A stretch of DNA of 64,000 nucleotides from Pseudomonadota bacterium (GCA_028873535.1 JAGWIJ010000001.1:1-64000), one strand, 5' to 3'; shown: positions 25,748 through 35,488, counted from the first letter of the stretch. A program made the numbers and translations. Notes: generated from the letters alone by a model not told the origin.

Positions 25748-25774
25748 TCAAGAAATCCGGGGGGCCGCCGAATG
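25748..25774 (+). promoter_or_regulatory. Candidate FliA (sigma-28) promoter of the cheR unit
   Basis: TCAAGAAA (25748-25755) and GCCGAATG (25767-25774) are separated by exactly 11 bases, the spacing of TAAAGTTT-N11-GCCGATAA flagellar promoters. It lies 55 bases upstream of the cheR start. Confidence 0.6.
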
Positions 25775-25829
25775 AGCCTACGACCGGGCGATTTGCACGT
25801 CCGGCGCATTGCAGCCAAGGAGTGCTCCT

Positions 25830-26663
25830 CTGAGTACGCTCTACGATCCGCAGGCCACGATCAGCGACAGCGAATTCGCCGCCTTCCAGCGCCTGATCCA
25901 GCAGCTGACGGGTATCCACCTCTCCGACGCCAAAAAGCAACTGGTGTTCGGTCGCCTGCGTGCACGCGTGCGCCAACTGGGTCTCGACAGCTTCGAACAG
26001 TATTTCCGTCTGGTCAGTGCCAGCACCCAGGCCGACGAACGCCAGATGGTGGTGGACCTGCTCACCACCAACGAAACCTATTTCTTCCGCGAGCCGCGTC
26101 ACTTCGACCTGCTGCGCAACGAAATCCTGCCGCAGCGCCAACGCAACCGCCCCCTGCGCGTGTGGAGCGCGGCCAGCAGCAGTGGCGAGGAGGCCTACAG
26201 CATTGCCATGGTACTGGCCGATGCGCTCGGTGCCAGCCGGCAGGCCGCCTGGGAAGTGCTGGGCTCCGACATCAGCCGGCGGGTGCTCGACAAGGCACGC
26301 ACCGGGCGCTACCCGCTGCAGCGCATCGACGGCATTCCGAGCCACCTGATGACGAACTGGTGTGCCAAGGGCAGCGCGGCACAGGAAGGCACGCTGCTGG
26401 TCGATGCGGCAATCCGCGAGCGGGTCCGTTTCCAGCAGATCAACCTCAACGAGCGCCTGCCGGATATCGGGCGCTTCGAGGTGGTCTTCCTGCGCAACAT
26501 GCTGATCTATTTCCAGCCTGCCGCCAAGAACGAGATCGTGCGGCGGGTCGTCGACATCATGCATCCGGGCGCCTGGCTGATCGTGGGCCATTCGGAAAGC
26601 GTCAAGGGCAGCGACGAGCGTCTGCAGGTGCACTCCCCTTCGGTCTACCGGGTTGCCCGATGA
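25830..26663 (+). CDS. cheR: CheR-family methyltransferase (CheR1 type)
   Basis: S-adenosylmethionine-dependent methyltransferase of 277 residues that methylates glutamates of chemoreceptors. It has the helical N-terminal domain, TTNETYFFREPRHF, the SAM-binding VWSAASSSGEEAYS, and the C-terminal FLRNMLIYF and LIVGHSES. The start is unusual. An AAGGAG site (25817-25822) points with 7-base spacing to CTG at 25830, giving (M)STLYDPQ. The only other in-frame start, TTG at 25809, lies before that site and has none of its own. It heads a unit with an MCP-like gene, hsbA and hsbR, in the order known from Pseudomonas cheR1. Confidence 0.85.
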   Translation: MSTLYDPQATISDSEFAAFQRLIQQLTGIHLSDAKKQLVFGRLRARVRQLGLDSFEQYFRLVSASTQADERQMVVDLLTTNETYFFREPRHFDLLRNEILPQRQRNRPLRVWSAASSSGEEAYSIAMVLADALGASRQAAWEVLGSDISRRVLDKARTGRYPLQRIDGIPSHLMTNWCAKGSAAQEGTLLVDAAIRERVRFQQINLNERLPDIGRFEVVFLRNMLIYFQPAAKNEIVRRVVDIMHPGAWLIVGHSESVKGSDERLQVHSPSVYRVAR

Positions 26664-26732
26664 TCCTGATGGCGCTGCCGCCCGCATGACCCCGAAGCCG
26701 TGCAAATGCCTGACGCTCGGCAACACAAAATC

Positions 26733-26760
26733 TCAAGTCCTCCGGCAAGCCTGCCGTAAT
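26733..26760 (+). promoter_or_regulatory. Candidate FliA promoter before the MCP-like gene
   Basis: TCAAG (26733-26737) and GCCGTAAT (26753-26760) are separated by 15 bases, one more than the optimum. A start site near 26768 would exclude the GTG at 26769 as the start codon and supports ATG 26808. Confidence 0.5.
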
Positions 26761-26807
26761 ACCGACTGGTGCTCCAGGCACTGCCTCAACCGGAAAGCAC
26801 GCCCAGA

Positions 26808-27896
26808 ATGATCATCCTGATAGTCGTCGCCATCCTCTCGGCCACCGCCGGCCTCGCAGCCGGATGGCAGTTGGCCATACGCCGGGCGTCAAAGGCCGCC
26901 ACTGTGGTTGCGGACACGCAGGCGATTGCCGACACCGTGGTCCCGCCGCGGCTTGCTGGCGCACTGGTCGCGGCAGCACGCGTAAGCCGCCGCGTCGAGG
27001 CCGACGCCTCGACGGACATGGGGCGCCTGGCGGGCATTCTCGACGACACCATCGTGCGTCTGACCAAGCATTTCCAGGCCCTGGACCAGAACCACAAGGT
27101 CCAGAGCGCGATCCTGCAGCGCCTGCTGCGGCGTGAACTCGATGACGATGCCGCACAGCAGGTGCGTTTCGAGGATTTCGTCAATACCACCTCCGAGACC
27201 CTCGACATCTTCGTGCGCGCCACGGTCGAGACCAGCGAACTCTCGATCCAGCTGGCCACGCTTTCCGAGGAGGTCGTCACCAAGGTGAATCGCATCCTGG
27301 GCAGCCTGTCCGAGATCGAGGAGATCGCCAAGCGCACCAACATGCTGGCACTCAACGCCGCGATCGAAGCCGCTCGCGCCGGCGAGGCCGGCCGCGGATT
27401 CGCCGTGGTCGCCACCGAGGTCCAGCAGTTGTCCTTCGCCTCGCGTGGCTTCAGCGCCGGCATCCGCGGCGCGATCGGCGAAGTCGTCGACACCATCCAC
27501 AAGTCCGACGAGGCCATCGCCAGACTCGCTTCGCGCGACATGAACTTCGCGCTCACCAGCCAGCGCCGCGTGCAGGACTTCATGAGCGACGTGGCGCGCC
27601 TCAATGAATCCTTCGAGAGTTCGACGCGTGAACTCGACGGCCTTGCCGACACGTCGTCGCGCCATGTCGCCGGTGCCATCACCGCGCTGCAGTTCAATGA
27701 CATTGCCACCCAGCTGATCGGCACCACTTGCAAGCGCCTGAACTCGCTGCAGCAGCTGTCCGAGGCCCTCGATGGCGCCGGGCGCACCGAGATCGATGCG
27801 CTGGCGGCGCGACTGCGTGACATCGACGACAGCATCCACACCCACACCCCCGTTTCGCAACAGTCCGTCGACAGCGGCAGCATCGAAATGTTTTGA
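26808..27896 (+). CDS. Methyl-accepting-chemotaxis-like transducer without periplasmic domain
   Basis: Protein of 362 residues with one N-terminal membrane segment (about 1-20), a helical linker, and a methyl-accepting signalling domain whose hairpin tip reads [30 protein letters not shown]. There is no second membrane helix, HAMP or ligand domain, so it probably senses an intracellular or partner signal. The C-terminus lacks a CheR-tethering pentapeptide. The position between cheR and the STAS gene matches PA3349 of Pseudomonas aeruginosa. The start at 26808 is preferred over GTG 26769. Confidence 0.82.
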   Translation: MIILIVVAILSATAGLAAGWQLAIRRASKAATVVADTQAIADTVVPPRLAGALVAAARVSRRVEADASTDMGRLAGILDDTIVRLTKHFQALDQNHKVQSAILQRLLRRELDDDAAQQVRFEDFVNTTSETLDIFVRATVETSELSIQLATLSEEVVTKVNRILGSLSEIEEIAKRTNMLALNAAIEAARAGEAGRGFAVVATEVQQLSFASRGFSAGIRGAIGEVVDTIHKSDEAIARLASRDMNFALTSQRRVQDFMSDVARLNESFESSTRELDGLADTSSRHVAGAITALQFNDIATQLIGTTCKRLNSLQQLSEALDGAGRTEIDALAARLRDIDDSIHTHTPVSQQSVDSGSIEMF

Positions 27897-27909
27897 GGAA
27901 GGATCCGCC

Positions 27910-28215
27910 ATGAGCCTGAATGTCGTGTCACGCAATGCAAGTTCCAGCATCGAACTGCCCAAGACCTTCAACTATTCCAACCACAAGGACTTCAAGTCGG
28001 CCTACAGCGGCCTGCTCGAGGATGGTGGCGTGCGCGAAGTCGAGGTGGACTTCCGCGCCACCTCCTACATCGACAGCGCAGCGCTCGGCATGCTGCTGAT
28101 GTTGCGCAGTTGCGCCGAGGCCGCGGGCAAGACGGTGGCGCTGATCAATGCCAGTGGAACCGTGCGCGACATCCTCGAGATCGCGCATTTCGAGACGCTG
28201 TTCGCGTTCCGCTGA
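27910..28215 (+). CDS. hsbA: STAS-domain anti-sigma-factor antagonist (HsbA-like)
   Basis: Protein of 101 residues with the single STAS fold. YIDSAALGMLLMLR carries Asp55 and the phosphorylatable Ser56, the same position reported for Pseudomonas HsbA. In that system the unphosphorylated form binds the anti-sigma factor FlgM and the phosphorylated form activates a diguanylate cyclase. AGGAAGGA precedes the ATG. It lies 13 bases after the MCP-like gene and 9 bases before hsbR, whose phosphatase and kinase domains are the expected regulators of Ser56. No flgM is in the window. Confidence 0.85.
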   Translation: MSLNVVSRNASSSIELPKTFNYSNHKDFKSAYSGLLEDGGVREVEVDFRATSYIDSAALGMLLMLRSCAEAAGKTVALINASGTVRDILEIAHFETLFAFR

Positions 28216-28224
28216 TCACGCATC

Positions 28225-30015
28225 ATGCTTGACCGAAGTCTGTTTGCCGACCACTGCGCGCTGGTCCTCGAGGACGATCCGCGCGTACGTGATCGTCTGA
28301 TTGCAGCGCTCGCGCAACTCGGCCTGACCGCGGAACCGATCACCAGCACTGACGCGGTCCAGGATCTGGTCGACCAGAGCCCGCCCGATCTCATCGTGAT
28401 CGGGCGCGAGTTTGCCGGCGTCGACTCCCTGGACCTGGTCCGTCAGGTGCGCCGTACCGACCCGGCGCACTGGATTCCGATCCTGATGCTGGGCCGCGAC
28501 CGCGAAGGCAGCGCCGAGGTCGAGGCACTTCAGGGCGGCTGCGACGATTATCTGGTGCACGGCTTCGACACCGAGGTGCTGTTCGCCAAGCTCACTTCGC
28601 TGATGCGCATGCGCAAGCTGCGCAAGTTCTCCGAATTCCAGCGCGCCGAACTGGCGGCTTTCCGCGACCGCGCCGAGAGCGAGGCGGACCTTGCGCGCTT
28701 CCTGCTGTCGCGCCTGTCGCGCGTCGAGCATCTGGACGCTGTCGGTGTCGCCTATCACTGGCTGCCGGCCGAGGGCTTCAGCGGCGACCTGCTGGCCGCC
28801 ACGCGTTCCAGTTCCGGGGACCTTTACGGCCTGCTGGCGGACGCCACCGGCCACGGGCTCGCGGCCGCCATCAACCTGATTCCGCTGACCACGGCCTTCT
28901 ACGCCATGGCCACCAAAGGCTTCAACCTGCAGGCGATCAGCGAGCAGCTCAACAAAGTGGTCAAGGACTACTCGCTGCCCGACCGTTTCGTGGCCGTCAC
29001 CCTGGTGCGCTTTGCCGCACGCGAGCGGCGCCTGGAGGTGGTCAATGCCGGCAATCCCGCCGCCCTGGTGGTGGACCGCGAGCGTCGCGTCGTACGCGAG
29101 ATCCCTTCCGGCAGCATACCGCTCGGCATTCTCGACCGGCCCTTGTTCTCGCCCAAGGTCGAAGCCTTCGAACTCGCTGGCGACGAGGAGCTGCTGGTAT
29201 TCTCCGACGGCCTGATCGAGGCCTGCAACTTCGAAGGTGAACTGTTTGGCCGCGACCGCATCCTGGAGGCGATCGCCGAGGCCGACCCGGCGCACGATGG
29301 GCTGGTGCTGTCGCTGCAGACCTCGCTGGCGGCGCATTGCATCGGTGTCTCGCCTTCCGACGACATTTCGCTGATGGTGCTGCGCGCCCCCGAAGCCGAC
29401 CACCACCTGGTGCCAGGCCTGCCCGCCGCGAACGAGGCCGCGACAGCCGCCCCTGTGGCGGCGCCGGCGTCTCCGGACGCCGCGCAGGCAAGCACGCGCA
29501 GCCATCCCCAGAAGCGCTGCGTGGTCGAGGTCAGTTTTTCCAGCATAGAACTCCAGCGCATCGACGTGGTTCCGGTGATCGTCGACCTGACGCGCAGCAT
29601 CGGCTTGCGCAAGGCGCTGGAGTCACGCTTCTTCACCGTGCTGAGCGAGCTCTACGTGAATGCCCTGGATCACGGCCTGCTGGCGTTGGACTCCAGCCTC
29701 AAGGCCCAGCCCGACGGCTTTGAGCGCTACTTCGGCCTGCGCAGCGAACGCCTGGCCAGCCTCGACGATGGCGAAATCACGATCCGCCTCGACCACCGCT
29801 ACCTGCGCGAAGGCGGCGGCACGCTGCAGGTCGAAGTGACCGACACCGGTCCTGGCTTCGACCACCAGCGCTGCATCCGCGCGCTGCTCAATCCCGAACT
29901 GGGCGACAGCAGCATTCCGTCGGGACGTGGCCTGGGCCTCTTGCTCACCCTGTGCGACAAGGTGAAATTCAACGAGACCGGCAACTCGGTCTGTGTCGAC
30001 ATCAACTACGGCTGA
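28225..30015 (+). CDS. hsbR: HsbR-like receiver / PP2C phosphatase / HATPase kinase with degenerate receiver
   Basis: Protein of 596 residues in three parts. The receiver (about 1-125) keeps an acidic pocket (Glu16-Asp17-Asp18). However, Gly60 replaces the phosphoacceptor Asp in DLIVIGREF, Gly90 replaces the conserved Thr/Ser, and His112 replaces the conserved Lys. The SpoIIE-type PP2C domain (about 165-390) has GFSGDLLAA, LLADATGHG (Asp206), FSDGLIEA and SDDISLMVL. The C-terminal HATPase (about 440-595) has ELYVNALDHGLL (Asn479), VTDTGPGFD and GRGLGLLL. It should dephosphorylate and rephosphorylate the STAS protein encoded upstream. Loss of the phosphorylation site suggests it no longer answers to an HptB-type phosphorelay. 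Confidence 0.85.
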   Translation: MLDRSLFADHCALVLEDDPRVRDRLIAALAQLGLTAEPITSTDAVQDLVDQSPPDLIVIGREFAGVDSLDLVRQVRRTDPAHWIPILMLGRDREGSAEVEALQGGCDDYLVHGFDTEVLFAKLTSLMRMRKLRKFSEFQRAELAAFRDRAESEADLARFLLSRLSRVEHLDAVGVAYHWLPAEGFSGDLLAATRSSSGDLYGLLADATGHGLAAAINLIPLTTAFYAMATKGFNLQAISEQLNKVVKDYSLPDRFVAVTLVRFAARERRLEVVNAGNPAALVVDRERRVVREIPSGSIPLGILDRPLFSPKVEAFELAGDEELLVFSDGLIEACNFEGELFGRDRILEAIAEADPAHDGLVLSLQTSLAAHCIGVSPSDDISLMVLRAPEADHHLVPGLPAANEAATAAPVAAPASPDAAQASTRSHPQKRCVVEVSFSSIELQRIDVVPVIVDLTRSIGLRKALESRFFTVLSELYVNALDHGLLALDSSLKAQPDGFERYFGLRSERLASLDDGEITIRLDHRYLREGGGTLQVEVTDTGPGFDHQRCIRALLNPELGDSSIPSGRGLGLLLTLCDKVKFNETGNSVCVDINYG

Positions 30016-30024
30016 GTCGCGGCA

Positions 30025-30052
30025 GCCGCCCTGACCGAGGCCACCGGGCGGC
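30025..30052. terminator. Hairpin between convergent hsbR and cheB
   Basis: GCCGCCC (30025-30031) and GGGCGGC (30046-30052) form a 7-base stem with a 14-base loop in the 44-base gap between the two convergent genes. There is no T tract, so it may act as a barrier or a weak bidirectional terminator. Confidence 0.35.
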
Positions 30053-30059
30053 CGATCCT

Positions 30060-31127
30060 TCAGTGCACGTGCTGTACCAGATGCCCCGCGATGTGCTGCA
30101 GGTCGAGTACGCTGCCGGCGGCACCGATCGCGATCGCCGCGCGCGGCATCCCGAATACCAGGCACGACTGCTCGCTCTGGCAGACCGTGGCCGCGCCAGC
30201 CTCATGCAGCGCCAGCATGCCCTGGGCACCGTCACGGCCCATGCCGGTCAGCAGCACGGCATGCGCGCGCTTGCCCAGCCCCAGGGCAGACTCGAACAGC
30301 ACGTCGACCGAGGGCCGATGGTGATTGCGCTTGGCCGATGCCTCGAGCTGGCAACGCCACTGCCCGCCATGCTGCGTGAGCATCAGGTGGCTGTGCCCGG
30401 GTGCGACCAGCACGCGTCCCCACTGCAGGCTGTCGCCCGTGGCTGCCTCGCGCACCTGCATGGCTGAAGCCTGGTCCAGGCGTTCGGCAAAATGGCGCGT
30501 GAAGGTCTCTGGCATGTGCTGCACCACCAGCACCGGCGGGAAGCTGGCCGGCAAGGCGGCCAGCAGCAGTCGCAGGGCCTCGGTACCGCCGGTCGATGCC
30601 CCGATCAGGACCACCGGGTCATGTCCGCCGAGCACGCGTCCGGGGGCCTTCACGGCCGGCACGCGCGGCACGGCAGCGGGCGCTGCCGGCGCGGCGCTGG
30701 CGGCACACGCAAGCGGATTGCGACAGGGAATGTTGGTCTTTGCAGCCATACGGATGCGCTCCACGATGCGTGCGGCATACTGTTCCCAGGCTTCGGCATC
30801 CTGCAGGGCCGGCTTTTCGATGATGTCCACCGCCCCCAGGCTCAAGGCCTCGAGTGCCGCACGCGATCCGCGCTCGGTGAGCGAAGACACCATGATCACG
30901 GGCAGCGGATGCAGGCGCATCAGACGCTCCAGGAATTCGAGTCCATTCATGCGCGGCATCTCGATGTCCAGGGTGAGCACGTCCGGCTTCGCCACCTTGA
31001 TCATCTCGCGTGCCGCATAGGGATCCGCCGCCGAGCCCACGCACTGCATGTCGGGCTCGTGGTTGATCAGTTCGCGCAGCACCGCACGGATGCTCGGCGA
31101 ATCATCGACAACGCCTACTCGGATCAT
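30060..31127 (-). CDS. cheB: Chemotaxis protein-glutamate methylesterase CheB
   Basis: Two-domain CheB of 355 residues that removes methyl groups (and deamidates glutamines) from chemoreceptors when phosphorylated by CheA. The receiver has Asp9, Asp54 in LTLDIEMP and Lys105 in IIEKP. An Ala/Pro linker (about 138-165) leads to the methylesterase domain with Ser178 in IGASTGG, His204 in VVQHMP and Asp299 in LTGMGRDG. ATG 31127 overlaps the cheD stop by 4 bases (ATGA). It closes the minus-strand chemotaxis operon. Confidence 0.96.
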   Translation of the reverse strand: MIRVGVVDDSPSIRAVLRELINHEPDMQCVGSAADPYAAREMIKVAKPDVLTLDIEMPRMNGLEFLERLMRLHPLPVIMVSSLTERGSRAALEALSLGAVDIIEKPALQDAEAWEQYAARIVERIRMAAKTNIPCRNPLACAASAAPAAPAAVPRVPAVKAPGRVLGGHDPVVLIGASTGGTEALRLLLAALPASFPPVLVVQHMPETFTRHFAERLDQASAMQVREAATGDSLQWGRVLVAPGHSHLMLTQHGGQWRCQLEASAKRNHHRPSVDVLFESALGLGKRAHAVLLTGMGRDGAQGMLALHEAGAATVCQSEQSCLVFGMPRAAIAIGAAGSVLDLQHIAGHLVQHVH

Positions 31128-31729
31128 GCGAACAGCTCCACATCGCCGGCGACCGGCGCATTGCGCAGGCTCTCGGCATAGGCGCGCTCGGCATTGCGGA
31201 CCAGGTCGCTGTCGACCTTGCGCAGCTTGCGCACCATGACCCTGGCAGTGCCAGGAAAGAAATAGATCTTGCGCGGAAAGACGTCCAGCAGGTCCTGCGC
31301 CACCACCGGGATGCCCTCGGTGCGCAGGTAGGTCAGGGCGAACTCGGCATTGCGTTCGCCTACATTGCTGGCGGTGAGCCCCTGCAGTACGGCACCTCCG
31401 CCGAAGATCTTGGCGCGCAGCGAGCTGCGCCGGGCGCCCTGGCGCACCAGCGCATTGATCAGCAGCTCCATTGCGTGGATGCCGAGCCGCGCAGGGACGC
31501 TGCCGCCCGTCGCGCCGCCCAGCTCGCTCGACGGCAGCATGAAGTGGTTCATGCCGCCGATGCCGGCACCGCTGTCGTACAGGCAGGCCGAGACGCAGGA
31601 ACCCAGCACCGTGACCAGCATCGCTTCGCGTCCACCGACGTGATACTGGCCAGGCAGCAGCTTCCACGCCCGGCACTGGAAGGTGCGGTCGAAATAGGAT
31701 TCGGGTTCGAGCAGCTCGCTGGCAGTCAT
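31124..31729 (-). CDS. cheD: Chemoreceptor glutamine deamidase CheD
   Basis: Protein of 201 residues that deamidates receptor glutamines and can interact with CheC-type phosphatases. The catalytic Cys45 lies in LGSCVSACLYD and His62 in GGMNHFMLP. FGGGAVLQGLTASNVGERN is the conserved central loop. The length is typical. It overlaps cheR upstream and cheB downstream by 4 bases each, so the three adaptation enzymes are translationally coupled. Confidence 0.95.
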   Translation of the reverse strand: MTASELLEPESYFDRTFQCRAWKLLPGQYHVGGREAMLVTVLGSCVSACLYDSGAGIGGMNHFMLPSSELGGATGGSVPARLGIHAMELLINALVRQGARRSSLRAKIFGGGAVLQGLTASNVGERNAEFALTYLRTEGIPVVAQDLLDVFPRKIYFFPGTARVMVRKLRKVDSDLVRNAERAYAESLRNAPVAGDVELFA

Positions 31730-32571
31730 GCTGCGCGTCCGGCAGCGCGTGCCAGAGCGAAGATGGTCTGGCCCTCGTTGTCGAAGGGCAGCGAGCCGGC
31801 CCGGATGGTTTCCGAGTGGCCCAGGAACAGCCTGCCCTCCGGATGCAGCAGCGGCACGAAGCGGCTGAGCAGCCGGTGCTGGGTGTCACGGTCGAAATAG
31901 ATCATGACGTTGCGACAGAAGATTGCCGCCAGGGGCGCCTTGATCTGCCAATCGGGATCGAGCAGATTGATCTGCCTGAATTCGACCAGGCGCTGCAGTT
32001 CGCTGCGGACGCGCACGCGCCCCTGCTGACGGCCCTTGCCGCGCAGGAAGAAGCGCTCCAGGCGCTGGCGTCCCATGGCCTGGGCGGCCTCGAGTTCGTA
32101 GACACCGGCACGCGCCGTTCCCAGCACATTGGTGTCGACGTCGGACGCCAGGATCCGTACCGGGGGGCTCAGGCTGTCGAACGCCTCGGCCGCCGTGATG
32201 GCCAGGCTGTAAGGCTCTTCGCCGGTCGAACTGGCCGTGCACCAGATGGTCACCGGCCGCGGCAGGCTCGGCAGCAACTGCGCCAGGCGCACGAAATGAT
32301 GCGGCTCGCGGAAGAAAGAGGTCAGGTTGGTGGTGAGTGCGTTGACGAACTGCTCCCATTCCGCGCTGCCGACTGCCAGCGCTTCGAGGTAGGAAGCAAA
32401 GTTCGCGTGTCCCGTCACGCGCAGGCGCCGCGACACGCGCGAATAGACCAGTTCGGTCTTGACCGCGCTGAGCGAGATGCCGATGTTCTGATGCAGCAGG
32501 CCGCGGATGCGCTCGAAGTCGGCAGGCCGGAAGTCGAACTCGCGTTCACCGGCGCCCACGGCGTCGTTCAT
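31726..32571 (-). CDS. cheR: Chemotaxis methyltransferase CheR (second copy)
   Basis: Receptor glutamate methyltransferase of 281 residues. The N-terminal domain has FDFRPADFERIRGLLHQNIG, followed by NLTSFFREPHHF, the SAM motif IWCTASSTGEEPYSLAI, and FCRNVMIYFDRDTQ with LFLGHSETI. The start at 32571 (MNDAVG) lies 1 base beyond the stop of the receptor gene and is taken over a longer upstream frame that overlaps that gene. Its beta-subdomain could dock the EWEEF tail of the adjacent receptor. Confidence 0.94.
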   Translation of the reverse strand: MNDAVGAGEREFDFRPADFERIRGLLHQNIGISLSAVKTELVYSRVSRRLRVTGHANFASYLEALAVGSAEWEQFVNALTTNLTSFFREPHHFVRLAQLLPSLPRPVTIWCTASSTGEEPYSLAITAAEAFDSLSPPVRILASDVDTNVLGTARAGVYELEAAQAMGRQRLERFFLRGKGRQQGRVRVRSELQRLVEFRQINLLDPDWQIKAPLAAIFCRNVMIYFDRDTQHRLLSRFVPLLHPEGRLFLGHSETIRAGSLPFDNEGQTIFALARAAGRAA

Positions 32572-32572
32572 G

Positions 32573-35488
32573 TCAGAACTCTTCCCATTCGTCGTCGAGC
32601 GGGGCAGCATCGAGACTGCGGATCGCCTCGGCAGCCGGACGCTGCGGCTCGGCAGCGGTGTCCGGACGCGGCGGGCGTGCACCCTCGCCCGCCGCCTTGC
32701 GGCTTTCGGGCCGGGTGGCCGGCGCATTTGCCGCCGCGCGCTGGACGGCAGCGCCACCCGTGCTGCGCGCCTTGGACGTGGCCGGCTTCGCGGCCGGCTT
32801 CGCACCCGGCATCATCGCCGCAGGCCTGCCTGCCGGCATGGCGGTCACGCCGCCGTTGCCGGAAATGCGGAAGACTTCCACCGAGGCCTTGAGACGCTGC
32901 GACTGCTCGGCCAGCGATGCCGCCGCAGCCGCTGCCTGCTCGACCAGCGCGGCGTTCTGCTGGGTGCCCTCATCCATGTTGGTGACGGCGGTGTTGACCT
33001 GGCTGATGCCCGTGGCCTGTTCGGTCGAGGCATCGCTGATCTGACGCACCAGGGTGGACACGTTCTGCACGGCCGCGACCAGGTCGGTCATGGTGGAACC
33101 GGCTTTCGCGACCTGCTTGGCGCCGAGTTCGGCGCTTTCGACCGACTCGCCGATCAGACCCTTGATCTCCTTGGCAGCGGTCGCGCTGCGCTGCGCCAGG
33201 CCGCGAACCTCGCTCGCCACGACCGCGAAACCGCGCCCTTGTTCGCCGGCGCGTGCAGCCTCGACCGCGGCATTGAGCGCCAGGATGTTGGTCTGGAACG
33301 CGATGCCATCGATCACGCCGATGATGTCCACGATCTTGCGCGCCGAGGCGTGGATCTGGTCCATGGTCGCCACGACTTCCTGCACCACCTGGCCGCCCGA
33401 GAATGCGACGCTGGCGGCTTCGCCGGCCAGCCGGTCGGCATCGAGCGCATTGTCGGAGTTCTGCTTGACGGTGCTGGTGAGCTCTTCCATGCTCGCCGCC
33501 GTTTCCTGCAGGCTGGACGCCTGCTGCTCGGTGCGGATCGACAGGTTCTGGTTGCCCTGGGCGATCTCGCCTGCAGCGGTGTTGATCGCATCGGTGATGG
33601 TGCGGACCTCGCCGACCAGCCGGGTGAGCGCGGTCGCGGTGCCGTTGCAGTTGTCCTTGAGCGCACCGAACACGCCGGCCAGATCGCGCTCGATCCTGTA
33701 GCTCAGGTCGCCCGCAGCCAGCTTGTCGAGCGCAACGCGGACTTCGCCCAGGCCATCCGACGCGGTCTCGAGCAAGGCGTTGATGTTGCCCGCCACCAGC
33801 CGGAAGAATCCGCTCTTGCCGTCCACGGCGATGCGCTTCTCGAAATCACCCTGTGCCGCGGCCGCGATCACCGTGGCGATCTCCTCTTCCGCTTCGATCT
33901 CGACCGTGCGATCGGCCCACTGCACGACCGTGCCGATGCGCGCGCCTGCAGTGTCCGTGACCGGCGCGACGATCAGGCGCATGCGCAGCCGGCCCACCTT
34001 GATGTCGCTGGTCTGGCTTGCCTTGAGATTGCGCAGCATCCCGGTCTGATGCGCAGGATTGGCGTGGAACTCGTCGATGGAGCTGCCCAGGATCTTCGCC
34101 ACCGAGAAGCGCGGCAAGGCGGCACGCAGGTCGGATTCGACCCCGCCGAGCAGGCTGATGACGGCCGGATTGCAGTACACGATGCGATTGTCGGCATCGG
34201 CCACCATCACGCTTGCCGACACCGAATCGAGGGCGGTGCGAATGCGCAGATTGACGGCAGCGGCCTCCTGCTCGCGCGTCAAACGCGATTCCAGGTCGGC
34301 ACGCATGCCCTCGAGGCCCTTCATCAGACGCGCCATTTCGTTGTCGCCGCGGATCTTCTCACCGTCGCTGGCCAGATCGCCGCCCGCAATCCGTGCAGCG
34401 CGCGCCAGCAGGCGGCTCACCGGGACAGTGATCGAGCGCGTCACGGCCACGCTGATCATCAACAGCAGCATGACCAGCCCGGCGACCAGCGCGCCGATGC
34501 CCATGCGCTGGCGGCCCAGGCTGTCGATGCGTGCCTTCAGGCTGTCGCCGAACACGGCCAGGGCCTTGTCGCTCAGGGTGCCGCCGAGGGCCACGCTTTC
34601 ATCGAGATGCTTCAGGGCGGCCTCGATATCGGCTGGCTGGATGCCATGTGGTGCACCTGCGCGAACGGGTCCATGGCCGGATCTGGCCACCAGTTCGCCA
34701 ACCGCGGCAAGGCTGCCGCCAGTGGACTGTTCGAGCTGCATCGACAGATCGCCGAGGGCCTTGCTCGCGTCGGCATCGGTGGAGGCCGCAGCGGCCGCCT
34801 TGACGGCGAGCTGGACACCGCGCAGGCGGTTTTCCACGCTCAGTTTCAGCAGCCGCAGATTGCCGATCGCGACCTGTTCATCGATCGCATGGCCGCCGAG
34901 CAGGATCACCGTGCCGCGCAGGCGGCCGACATCGTCGAGCAGCGGCGCCACGCGGTTGCTGACGGCATCGAACATGAAGTAGCTGGCAGCCTCGGGATCG
35001 AGACTGATGGTCGATGCGTTGGCGACTTCGCTGACCAGTGCCAGCGAGTCATCGGCCAGCTGGAAACCGGACAGCGCAAGGTCCTGGGCCAAGGCGTTCG
35101 GCGCCATCGCCGTCTGCGCGAAGGCCTCGACGCGCTTGCGCCGCGCGGCCACGGCTTCGCCCAGTCCGGCGATGCCGCTGGCTTCGCTGCTGCGTTCCAG
35201 GTCGCTGATCGCCTGATCGGTCTTGCGGCGTGCCTCTTCCACGGCAGCCGCCGGCGCGCCTCCCGCCAGATGCAGCAGGGCAGTGCCACGCAGGGCGCGC
35301 ACCGCTGACACCAGGTGCACGGAATCGACCAGCGGCGGGGTACCCGCCTGCTCGCGCCGCGCCTGGTCGAGGTTGCTGCCGGCCTCGTTCCACAAGGTGC
35401 TGGCGGGAAGCAGCAAGGCGCCGAGCGCGACCCCAGCCAGCAGGCTCAGCTTGGACTTCAGTCCAAGGCGGTAATAGAGGGCATTCAT
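32573..35488 (-). CDS. Methyl-accepting chemotaxis protein with PAS domain and EWEEF tail
   Basis: Chemoreceptor of 971 residues. Membrane segments at 14-33 and 329-350 enclose a periplasmic helical domain of about 295 residues that is not a recognised ligand family. It is followed by a HAMP-like region (350-405), a PAS domain (about 415-530), a further HAMP-like linker and the signalling domain with [20 protein letters not shown]. After a 70-residue Ala/Pro-rich linker the protein ends DDEWEEF, matching the x-W-x-x-F pentapeptide that tethers CheR and CheB in enteric receptors. It is placed between cheW and cheR, so it is probably the main receptor of this operon. Confidence 0.93.
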   Translation of the reverse strand: MNALYYRLGLKSKLSLLAGVALGALLLPASTLWNEAGSNLDQARREQAGTPPLVDSVHLVSAVRALRGTALLHLAGGAPAAAVEEARRKTDQAISDLERSSEASGIAGLGEAVAARRKRVEAFAQTAMAPNALAQDLALSGFQLADDSLALVSEVANASTISLDPEAASYFMFDAVSNRVAPLLDDVGRLRGTVILLGGHAIDEQVAIGNLRLLKLSVENRLRGVQLAVKAAAAASTDADASKALGDLSMQLEQSTGGSLAAVGELVARSGHGPVRAGAPHGIQPADIEAALKHLDESVALGGTLSDKALAVFGDSLKARIDSLGRQRMGIGALVAGLVMLLLMISVAVTRSITVPVSRLLARAARIAGGDLASDGEKIRGDNEMARLMKGLEGMRADLESRLTREQEAAAVNLRIRTALDSVSASVMVADADNRIVYCNPAVISLLGGVESDLRAALPRFSVAKILGSSIDEFHANPAHQTGMLRNLKASQTSDIKVGRLRMRLIVAPVTDTAGARIGTVVQWADRTVEIEAEEEIATVIAAAAQGDFEKRIAVDGKSGFFRLVAGNINALLETASDGLGEVRVALDKLAAGDLSYRIERDLAGVFGALKDNCNGTATALTRLVGEVRTITDAINTAAGEIAQGNQNLSIRTEQQASSLQETAASMEELTSTVKQNSDNALDADRLAGEAASVAFSGGQVVQEVVATMDQIHASARKIVDIIGVIDGIAFQTNILALNAAVEAARAGEQGRGFAVVASEVRGLAQRSATAAKEIKGLIGESVESAELGAKQVAKAGSTMTDLVAAVQNVSTLVRQISDASTEQATGISQVNTAVTNMDEGTQQNAALVEQAAAAAASLAEQSQRLKASVEVFRISGNGGVTAMPAGRPAAMMPGAKPAAKPATSKARSTGGAAVQRAAANAPATRPESRKAAGEGARPPRPDTAAEPQRPAAEAIRSLDAAPLDDEWEEF

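Noticed and set aside
32507-35308. 933-codon plus-strand open frame
   Set aside because: Antisense shadow of the PAS-containing receptor gene.
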